A DNA stretch of 9,116 nt from a bacterium (GTDB lineage Bacteria > UBA9089), in the NCBI GenBank assembly GCA_003485015.1, contig DNCN01000177.1, positions 1 through 9,116 of the forward strand, given 5' to 3'. Shown here piece by piece: positions 1-5,139 of the stretch. The notes beneath the pieces were generated by a model. The model was not told the origin of the DNA and ran no database searches. It saw only the letters and a program-made list of their open reading frames with translations. How positions within the stretch are numbered: the stretch's first letter is position 1; each line of letters opens with the position of its first letter. Both the position numbers and the translations under genes were made by a program.

Positions 1-42
1 AAGATTACAAATTGTTCTTTGACAATTGAATATTTTTTAAAG

Positions 43-51
43 TTATCCACA
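43..51 (+). other. Single DnaA-box word
   Basis: The word TTATCCACA matches the E. coli DnaA box consensus exactly. It lies in an AT-rich stretch just upstream of a TTGACA hexamer. I see no second close match in the surrounding non-coding sequence, so this is not evidence of an origin. It could be chance in AT-rich DNA or a lone DnaA-responsive regulatory site. Confidence 0.3.
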
Positions 52-59
52 TTTTTTAC

Positions 60-87
60 TTGACAAATAACGCTACTTTGTTACATT
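60..87 (+). promoter_or_regulatory. Possible sigma70-type promoter
   Basis: TTGACA at 60-65 is followed after 16 bases by TACATT at 82-87, which matches 4 of 6 positions of the -10 consensus. The predicted transcription start would be about 93-95. The only reading frame it could serve is the doubtful small ORF ending at 342. The -35 is perfect, but the -10 is weak and the region is AT-rich, so a chance match is quite possible. Confidence 0.35.
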
Positions 88-90
88 GTG

Positions 91-342
91 ATGCAAGCCC
101 TGAGGAAAATGGTTGAATTTCCAAGATATTCAGCTTTTCTTTTCTGTCCTGATAATAGAAACTCAAAAACCTTGAAAATCCTCACACTTCATTTACAATT
201 TAACAAAGTAGTACTAAAGGCACTACGAGAAGACTTTATAGAGGGATTTTATTGCTTCTCTGAAAAGGAGGTTCAGGAGGTAACCCATCGTTATGAGATT
301 ACTATAAAAAACACCTCCCGGCAGATAAATGCTCTCCATTGA
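91..342 (+). CDS. Doubtful small ORF, hypothetical
   Basis: An open frame of about 83 residues that I do not recognise. It is hydrophilic, with no signal peptide, clear membrane segment or known motif. The C-terminal half is rich in charged residues and looks helical. The frame can also open at GTG 88, or at ATG 109, where GAGGAA lies almost directly against the start. None of these starts has a well-spaced ribosome binding site. The putative -10 at 82-87 would put transcription near 94, which favours ATG 109 or a different explanation altogether. The sequence is more AT-rich than the confident genes. The frame converges on aroC. It could be a real small gene, a decayed remnant of a longer one, or a chance ORF. 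Confidence 0.28.
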   Translation: MQALRKMVEFPRYSAFLFCPDNRNSKTLKILTLHLQFNKVVLKALREDFIEGFYCFSEKEVQEVTHRYEITIKNTSRQINALH

Positions 343-351
343 TTGAGATCG

Positions 352-377
352 AAGAAAGAGGAGAGAAGCTCTTTCTT
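352..377. terminator. Hairpin between convergent frames
   Basis: AAGAAAGAG at 352-360 and CTCTTTCTT at 369-377 form a 9-bp inverted repeat with an 8-base loop. It sits about 95 bases beyond the aroC stop and just after the small + strand ORF, where a bidirectional terminator would be expected. Neither strand has a real T-run after the stem and the stem is AT-rich, so termination is only a suggestion. The rest of 343-470 is AT-rich with no other feature I can support. Confidence 0.3.
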
Positions 378-470
378 ATTCGAAGAATACAATACAATAA
401 GACAGTAAAATATCAAAAGTGTCTTTTAAAGTTGCAGCTTCTTAATTCTACTTCTTTGAAGAATAAATTT

Positions 471-1625
471 TTAGTCAAACTCTTTTAAATAAGTTTCGTA
501 ACTCTTCCTGATCTCCTCTATCGTATCGCCACCAAATTTCTCCATGAAGGCTTTGGCAAGTTCAATAGCCACTACCGCTTCGCCAACTACTGCGGCTGCT
601 GGTACAGCACAAACATCGCTCCGTTCATATGTGGCCAGAGTGGGTTCTTTGGTCCCAAAATTAATAGAGGCTAGGGATTTCTTTAAAGTGGGGATGGGCT
701 TCATCACCGCCCGAAGGATGAGAGGCTGGCCATTGGTCACTCCTCCCTCTAACCCCCCAGCCCGGTTAGTCTTACGATAGAATCCCTGCTCTTCTCCAAA
801 GAAGATCTCATCATGAACCAAAGAGCCAGGAAGTCTGGCTGTTTCGAAGCCAAGGCCAATCTCTACCCCTTTAATAGCTGGGATACTCATTAGCGCCTGG
901 GCCAACCTTCCGTCCAGTCTCCTATCCCAGTGGACATAGCTCCCTAATCCCACAGGCAGATTGAAAGCCACCACCTCAAATACTCCCCCTAAGCTATCCC
1001 CCTCTTCATCAGTCTTGTCTATAAGCTCAATCATCCTCTCCTCAGTCTCTTCATCCAAACAGTAGAGGCGAGACTGGTTAATCTTCTCTCTAATTTCACT
1101 GAAGTTTGATAGCTTCTTCTGGGATTTGATCCCACCTATTTGAATAACATAGGTGATCACCTTGATCATAAATTCATTAAGGAAGATTTTGGCTACTGAC
1201 CCTACAGCCACTCGGGCGGCTGTCTCTCGGGCAGAGGACCGTTCCAGCACATCTCTTATATCCCTAAAACCATATTTTATGGCTCCAGAAAGATCGGCAT
1301 GACCTGGTCTGGGCGAAATCACTGGACGCTCTGAAAGAAGGGCCTCTGGACCCACGGCCATAATCTCTTTCCAGTCTTTCCAGTCTCGATTATAGATGGT
1401 CATACATAAGGGGCTACCCAGAGTATGTCCTCCACGCATACCTGATGTAATTTCAACCCTATCTTCTTCAATCCTCATCCGGTCTCCACGACCATAACCC
1501 CCTTGACGCCGCTTGAGATCCTCATTGATGGTACCTACATCCAATCCGAGGTTAGCTGGTAACCCCTCAATAATTACCGTCAAGCACTTCCCGTGCGATT
1601 CACCTGCGGTCAGAAATCTGAACAT
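471..1625 (-). CDS. aroC: Chorismate synthase
   Basis: Last step of the shikimate pathway: EPSP (5-enolpyruvylshikimate-3-phosphate) loses phosphate to give chorismate, using reduced FMN; cytoplasmic and normally a homotetramer. At 384 residues it is of normal full length. The three family signatures are visible: GESHGK with the conserved His at residues 8-13, the RRQGGYGRGDRM segment at 39-50, the RDVLERSSARETAARVA block at 124-140, and RSDVCAVPAAAVVGEA near 335-350. PRPGHADL (105-112) and GGLEGGVTNGQP (290-301) are also typical of the active site. It starts at ATG 1625 with AGAGAGG about 8 bases upstream. The trpD stop is only 24 bases upstream, so the two are probably one transcript. No frame damage is seen. 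Identification is essentially certain. Confidence 0.98.
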   Translation of the reverse strand: MFRFLTAGESHGKCLTVIIEGLPANLGLDVGTINEDLKRRQGGYGRGDRMRIEEDRVEITSGMRGGHTLGSPLCMTIYNRDWKDWKEIMAVGPEALLSERPVISPRPGHADLSGAIKYGFRDIRDVLERSSARETAARVAVGSVAKIFLNEFMIKVITYVIQIGGIKSQKKLSNFSEIREKINQSRLYCLDEETEERMIELIDKTDEEGDSLGGVFEVVAFNLPVGLGSYVHWDRRLDGRLAQALMSIPAIKGVEIGLGFETARLPGSLVHDEIFFGEEQGFYRKTNRAGGLEGGVTNGQPLILRAVMKPIPTLKKSLASINFGTKEPTLATYERSDVCAVPAAAVVGEAVVAIELAKAFMEKFGGDTIEEIRKSYETYLKEFD

Positions 1626-1649
1626 CTCTGTTTCCTCTCTCTTTATTAT

Positions 1650-2660
1650 TTACATTTGGGTGGTATATCTTCGAAGAGACTCAAGTTTCTCTTTAGCTAG
1701 ACCAGATTCGATAGCCTCTTCAGCCAACTCAATCCCGGCATTAAAATCTTCTGCACCAGCTACCACAAGGCCAGCCGCTGCATTGAGGAGAACCACATCA
1801 CGGCAGGGTCCAGGCTTACCCTCTAATACATCCAAGAGGATGCGGGCATTCTCCCCACATTCTCCCCCTCTTAAGTCTTCGCTCTGGCAACGGGTAAAAC
1901 CGAAGTCCTCGGGCTTAAGAAAATATGTTTTGACTTCATTATCAACCAACTCTGAAACCTGGGTCTCTTGGGTAAGGGTAATCTCATCCAAACCGTCCAT
2001 CCCATGGACTACCAAGGCATGGTGAGACCCTAAATTCCTCAAAACCTTTGCCAGAGGTTCAGTCAATTGGGCATCATAAACACCAAGCACCTGACAACTG
2101 GCATCAGCCGGATTGGTCAAAGGTCCTAAGATATTGAAGACTGTACGAATCCCTATCTCACGTCTGGGTTCAATAGCATATTTCATAGCCTCATGTAGAA
2201 GCGGGGCGAAGAGGAAAGCAATGCCTATCTCCCGAAGGCACCCCTCTATCTTCTCTGGGGGGATCTCGAGATTAACACCCAACTCCATCAGAACATCGGC
2301 CGAACCACACTTGCTTGAGACCGAACGATTACCGTGCTTAGCCACCTTTATTCCTGCACCAGCAACGACAAATGCTGCTGCAGTAGAGATATTGAAGGTA
2401 TAAGCCCCATCTCCACCAGTGCCGCAGGTATCAACGATTATCCTACCATCAGTCTTTATCTTAACTGCCTTCTGGCGCATTACCCGGGCAAGACCGGTGA
2501 TCTCCTTGATCGTTTCACCTTTCATCCTTAAGGCCGTGATAAAGGAGGCGATCTGGGCCGGTGTAGCCTGGCCAGCCATTATCTCATCCATTACCTCTAC
2601 AGCTTCTTCTTCAGAAAGATCTTCTTTCAAAACTACCCTACTTATTGCCTCCCGAATCAT
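1650..2660 (-). CDS. trpD: Anthranilate phosphoribosyltransferase
   Basis: Transfers phosphoribose from PRPP to anthranilate, the second step of tryptophan synthesis from chorismate; cytoplasmic. From ATG 2660 it has 336 residues, normal for stand-alone TrpD. It shows GTGGD at 80-84 (PRPP/pyrophosphate contact), NIST at 90-93, KHGNR at 108-112, SSKCGSAD at 115-122, FNILGPLTNP at 175-184 and the metal-binding DGLDE at 222-226. An upstream TTG at 2687 keeps the frame open for nine more codons, but it lies at the predicted transcription start. ATG 2660 instead has AAAAGGAGG 5 bases upstream, so I chose ATG. No glutamine amidotransferase (TrpG) domain is fused. It is the first gene of a pair with aroC; no other trp gene is in the window. 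Confidence 0.97.
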   Translation of the reverse strand: MIREAISRVVLKEDLSEEEAVEVMDEIMAGQATPAQIASFITALRMKGETIKEITGLARVMRQKAVKIKTDGRIIVDTCGTGGDGAYTFNISTAAAFVVAGAGIKVAKHGNRSVSSKCGSADVLMELGVNLEIPPEKIEGCLREIGIAFLFAPLLHEAMKYAIEPRREIGIRTVFNILGPLTNPADASCQVLGVYDAQLTEPLAKVLRNLGSHHALVVHGMDGLDEITLTQETQVSELVDNEVKTYFLKPEDFGFTRCQSEDLRGGECGENARILLDVLEGKPGPCRDVVLLNAAAGLVVAGAEDFNAGIELAEEAIESGLAKEKLESLRRYTTQM

Positions 2661-2665
2661 TTTTG

Positions 2666-2674
2666 CCTCCTTTT
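2666..2674 (-). promoter_or_regulatory. Strong RBS deciding the trpD start
   Basis: On the - strand AAAAGGAGG is followed after 5 bases by ATG at 2660. It is a near-perfect Shine-Dalgarno sequence and argues against the longer TTG-initiated form from 2687. Confidence 0.85.
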
Positions 2675-2693
2675 CAATTAAACTCAAGCCTAC

Positions 2694-2722
2694 ATTTTAT
2701 TTTAAAGAGCGAATTTTGTCAA
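2694..2722 (-). promoter_or_regulatory. trpD-aroC promoter
   Basis: Read on the - strand, TTGACA (2717-2722) and TAAAAT (2694-2699) are separated by exactly 17 bases. This is a full-consensus -35 and a 5/6 -10. The predicted start at about 2687 leaves a leader of roughly 27 bases before ATG 2660. That is too short for a leader-peptide attenuator or a T-box, so any regulation should act at initiation. Confidence 0.8.
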
Positions 2723-2747
2723 TAAAGAATATGGAAGATATCAAGAA

Positions 2748-2767
2748 GTTTTATAAGGTTTTATAAG
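2748..2767. repeat. Perfect 10-bp tandem repeat between promoters
   Basis: GTTTTATAAG occurs twice back to back (2748-2757 and 2758-2767) between the divergent promoters of trpD and the orphan gene. Each unit contains the palindrome TTATAA. The 10-bp period would place both copies on the same face of the helix, as expected for paired operator half-sites. Function is inferred; replication slippage in AT-rich DNA is the simple alternative. Confidence 0.6.
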
Positions 2768-2815
2768 AAAGAAGCGTCTTGGCAATAAAAACTTGTGTCT
2801 CCCGTAAATAATTCC

Positions 2816-2844
2816 TTGACATATTAAAAGAAATGGGGTATGAT
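2816..2844 (+). promoter_or_regulatory. Near-consensus promoter of the orphan gene
   Basis: TTGACA (2816-2821), a 17-base spacer and TATGAT (2839-2844) give a full-consensus -35 and a 5/6 -10 with ideal spacing. The predicted start is around 2851. The longest frame for the downstream gene begins at ATG 2840, inside this -10 box, which argues against that start. Confidence 0.85.
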
Positions 2845-2861
2845 CTTTTTTGGTGTTAAGG

Positions 2862-2869
2862 AAAGGAGG
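2862..2869 (+). promoter_or_regulatory. RBS deciding the orphan gene start
   Basis: AAAGGAGG lies 6 bases before ATG 2876, inside the longer frame opened at 2840. It fixes the start at 2876. Confidence 0.85.
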
Positions 2870-2875
2870 CTCGAA

Positions 2876-3418
2876 ATGGATTTAGAAGAGATATGGAATC
2901 GGGCACTACAAAAGACAGAGATCCACCGAGCCCGTATACCAAATCTTTCGAGTATTGAGACAACCAAACTCAGTTATCTCTTCTTGGCCGAATCTACCGT
3001 AAATATAGGCGACACGGTAGTTAGAAGAGGAGAAATCCTGATTCGCAAACCCTTAATCTTTCTTCCCAAGTACCACCCCTTCTTTGAAGGGTTCGACTTC
3101 AAAAAAGATTATGGTGTTGATGATGATTCAGTCATCACCTTTCTTCTGATGCGGGGGGTGCAGTTTCCTTCCTTGAAGTACAGCCATCAAGCCTATACCT
3201 TGGATATCTTTGAAGGGACACTAAAAGAGGCAATAAAACAGTCTAAGGATCACCTAGAACGGGAAGAGAACATCTATACTGGTCTAGTCAGCGGTCCTGA
3301 AGATGCCTGGCAGTTCTCCTTGCTCATCTACGCAGCCAGTCTGGCAGAGAGATCCGCACCCAAAGATATTAGGATATTTCTAGAAGAGCTCAGGCGGAAA
3401 AGCAACACAGAATACTAA
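2876..3418 (+). CDS. Uncharacterised 180-aa protein
   Basis: I do not recognise the family. The product from ATG 2876 is soluble-looking: no signal peptide, no membrane segment, no Cys-pair metal site. The N-terminal third (residues 1-60) has a helix followed by beta-like VNIGDTVVRRGEILIRKP. The middle has acidic and aromatic patches (FFEGFDF, YGVDDDSV). The C-terminal part (about 115-180) looks alpha-helical with many Glu/Lys and the run GPEDAWQFSLLIYAASLAERS. The gene is real on several grounds: a near-consensus promoter, a strong RBS, an intact frame and ordinary codon use. It is transcribed away from trpD-aroC and converges on tyrS, so it is probably monocistronic. A role linked to aromatic metabolism is only positional. 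Confidence 0.85.
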   Translation: MDLEEIWNRALQKTEIHRARIPNLSSIETTKLSYLFLAESTVNIGDTVVRRGEILIRKPLIFLPKYHPFFEGFDFKKDYGVDDDSVITFLLMRGVQFPSLKYSHQAYTLDIFEGTLKEAIKQSKDHLEREENIYTGLVSGPEDAWQFSLLIYAASLAERSAPKDIRIFLEELRRKSNTEY

Positions 3419-3521
3419 AACCCGATTATTCACATCCCTTCAAATCCAGGAAAGGTTTTTAATACTTATCCTTCTGTAAAAGAGCTTTTCGTTCCCACTT
3501 CTTCCAACCGACTTTACTTAT

Positions 3522-3545
3522 ATCTTACCATCTTCCTATCTTCAT
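3522..3545. repeat. Degenerate 8-bp tandem repeat in a pyrimidine-rich tract
   Basis: ATCTTACC, ATCTTCCT and ATCTTCAT follow one another without gaps, sharing ATCTT. They sit in a markedly C/T-rich stretch of the + strand (about 3485-3570) within the 270-base gap between the two convergent genes. I see no coding potential there. It may be only compositional bias. Confidence 0.35.
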
Positions 3546-3575
3546 CAGTCTCTCTATCCCCCTCGATCCATAGCC

Positions 3576-3601
3576 AAAAGACCGGCAGTGGTTGCCAAGG
3601 T
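3576..3601 (-). terminator. Weak candidate tyrS terminator
   Basis: Read on the - strand downstream of tyrS, GGCA and TGCC pair around a 5-base loop. The stem extends by ACC/GGT across a 2-base bulge and is followed by CTTTT. The position is right, about 90-110 bases past the tyrS stop, but the stem is short and the T-run has only four bases. Confidence 0.25.
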
Positions 3602-3688
3602 GATGACCATAGATGTCCAGGAAACTAAACCAGATTTGCCACCCCAATTCTAAGATGGGGAAGAGGTTTGGCGGTGAACTTAGGGGAT

Positions 3689-4894
3689 CTATATAGGGCT
3701 CTGAGGAACAATCTTTACGAACTTGCGGCGGCCAACTTGAAGGATATGCTCACCATCAATCCTAACAACAAATTCAGGATCATCTATCCTTATCTGATTA
3801 AGTCTAACCCCTCCCTGTTTAATCAGCCTCCGCGCTTCACTCTTGCTCGGGGTAAGCCCGGTAACAAAGAGAAGTTCCACTATCCCTTGGAAGGGCTCTT
3901 TTGCCCTAAACTCCTCGATCTCACTTGGTAATCCTTTCTCTTTGAATATCCGTTCAAATTCGCTAGCGCAGGTCTCTGCAGTCTCTTCATCATAATAATC
4001 CCGGACGATCTCCTTGGCCAGTATGAGCTTCGCCTCCTTCGGGTGGAGTCTATCTTCCTTCACCTCTTTTACTATCTGAGCTACAGGGAGGATGGTCAAT
4101 AACTCAAGGTACTTGGGTAATAGTTCATCGGGTATGGACATAAGTTTGCCAAATATCTGATGAGGATCTTCATCGATTCCGATGTAGTTTCCAAAGCTCT
4201 TACTCATCTTTCGCGCACCGTCCGTCCCCTCCAGGAGGGGCATAGTCAGAACTACCTGGGCTTTCTGTTCATATGCCTTTTGGAGCTCTCTTCCCACTAA
4301 GAGATTGAACTTCTGATCTGTCCCTCCAATCTCAACATCTGCCCGTAAAGCCACTGAGTCATATCCCTGGAGGAGGGGGTAGAGAAATTCGTGGAGGCCG
4401 ATACCCTTACCTTCTTGGTGCCTCTTCTTAAAGTCATCCCGATCCAAGATCTGGGCTACGGTAGAGAAAGAGGCTATCTTAAGAACCTCTGAAAGACTCA
4501 GATTTTCAAGCCATTTGCTGTTATAGTAAGTAAAGGTCTTTTTTGAAGTTAAGACCTTGAATATCTGCTGCTGATAAGTAGTGGCATTTCTCTGGATCTC
4601 CTCCTGGGTTAAAGAGGGTCTCGTCTCATCACGACCCGAGGGATCACCGATGCGGGCTGTAAAATCCCCGATAATGAAGTGAACCTCATGGCCCAGATCC
4701 TGAAACTGCCGTAGTTTCCGTAAGAGAACTGTATGGCCCAGGTGAATATCTGGTGCAGTTGGATCAGCGCCAAACTTGATCCTTAAAGGCCTCTCCTCCT
4801 GTTTAGATCGGCTGAGCTTTGCAATAAGTTCTTCCTCCTGAATTATCTCTACTGCCCCCCGACGAAGGATCTCCAGCTCTTGGCTAAAATCCAT
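3689..4894 (-). CDS. tyrS: Tyrosine--tRNA ligase
   Basis: Class I aminoacyl-tRNA synthetase that activates tyrosine with ATP and charges tRNA-Tyr in the cytoplasm. The 401 residues match the bacterial enzyme's usual length. The Rossmann catalytic domain carries the HIGH-type motif HLGH at 51-54, IGDPSGR at 82-88, the tyrosine pocket region YPLLQGYDS at 172-180, GGTDQKFN at 190-197 and a perfect KMSKS loop at 229-233. A C-terminal S4 RNA-binding domain (about 345-401) begins at GLTPSKSEARRLI. The HLGH and GTDQ pattern suggests the TyrZ-like subgroup rather than the B. stearothermophilus TyrS type. The start is ATG 4894 with GAAAGG 8 bases upstream. It appears monocistronic. Confidence 0.98.
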   Translation of the reverse strand: MDFSQELEILRRGAVEIIQEEELIAKLSRSKQEERPLRIKFGADPTAPDIHLGHTVLLRKLRQFQDLGHEVHFIIGDFTARIGDPSGRDETRPSLTQEEIQRNATTYQQQIFKVLTSKKTFTYYNSKWLENLSLSEVLKIASFSTVAQILDRDDFKKRHQEGKGIGLHEFLYPLLQGYDSVALRADVEIGGTDQKFNLLVGRELQKAYEQKAQVVLTMPLLEGTDGARKMSKSFGNYIGIDEDPHQIFGKLMSIPDELLPKYLELLTILPVAQIVKEVKEDRLHPKEAKLILAKEIVRDYYDEETAETCASEFERIFKEKGLPSEIEEFRAKEPFQGIVELLFVTGLTPSKSEARRLIKQGGVRLNQIRIDDPEFVVRIDGEHILQVGRRKFVKIVPQSPI

Positions 4895-4946
4895 CTTTAT
4901 TGCCTTTCAAAAACCACAAATACCAGTATTTTTCAAAGAAAAAGAC

Positions 4947-4976
4947 ATTTTAACACACTTCAGGGAATAAAGGCAA
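4947..4976 (-). promoter_or_regulatory. Probable tyrS promoter
   Basis: On the - strand TTGCCT (4971-4976) is followed after 18 bases by TAAAAT (4947-4952), a 4/6 -35 with a 5/6 -10. The predicted start near 4940 gives a leader of about 45 bases, containing a small palindrome (AAATAC/GTATTT, 4918-4931). I see no T-box motif, which many Firmicutes tyrS genes carry. Confidence 0.55.
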
Positions 4977-5008
4977 GAAGTTTTTAAGAAGACGGGATAG
5001 GTGGCAGG

Positions 5009-5069
5009 AAAGGCTATCTCCTTTTGTTGTAATTCATCCTCAAAGCCAAGAAAAAGGAGTGTAGCCTTT
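5009..5069. repeat. 16-bp interrupted inverted repeat, possible terminator
   Basis: AAAGGCTA (5009-5016) plus CTCCTTTT (5018-5025) pair with AAAAGGAG (5052-5059) plus TAGCCTTT (5062-5069). That is 16 paired bases with a small internal mismatch (1 against 2 bases) and a 26-base loop. It lies between the end of the barrel gene and the tyrS promoter, both on the - strand. It therefore probably ends or protects the peptidase-barrel transcript. There is no canonical T-run after the stem on either strand, and the loop is long for an intrinsic terminator. A small non-autonomous repeat is the alternative. Confidence 0.6.
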
Positions 5070-5139
5070 ATTGGTGAACAAAGAAGGAATTAGATCGCGT
5101 CTCTCCAGTTATAAAAACCCTCTTCTTCTTGCATTACCC

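Noticed and set aside
19..48. First TTGACA (19-24) as a promoter
   Set aside because: No acceptable -10 hexamer lies 16-18 bases downstream.
1513..2025. Long + strand open frame across the aroC-trpD junction
   Set aside because: It is antisense to two unmistakable genes, has no matching RBS or domain, and its translation is low-complexity Ser/Arg/Pro-rich as expected for a shadow frame.
2661..2693. trp leader-peptide attenuator before trpD
   Set aside because: Only about 27 transcribed bases precede the ATG, with no Trp-codon run and no alternative hairpins.
3430..3465. Terminator for the orphan gene at CCTT...AAGG followed by TTTTT
   Set aside because: The stem has only four base pairs around an 11-base loop, too weak to support.
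3554..3652. Short - strand open stretch after tyrS with a hydrophobic peptide (MVITLATTAGLLAMDRGG)
   Set aside because: Bounded by stops only 31 codons apart, with no convincing RBS; it resembles a membrane segment but is too short to call a gene or a remnant.
3581..3690. tRNA or other structured RNA gene in the convergent gap
   Set aside because: Only short unlinked stems (for example CCCCA/TGGGG) are present; there is no cloverleaf, T-loop motif or CCA-end arrangement.
3668..3931. + strand frame over the 3' end of tyrS
   Set aside because: It lies antisense to the S4 domain of tyrS; no RBS of quality and no family resemblance.
4895..5008. T-box riboswitch upstream of tyrS
   Set aside because: No T-box sequence or specifier-loop arrangement is visible, and the predicted leader of about 45 bases is too short.
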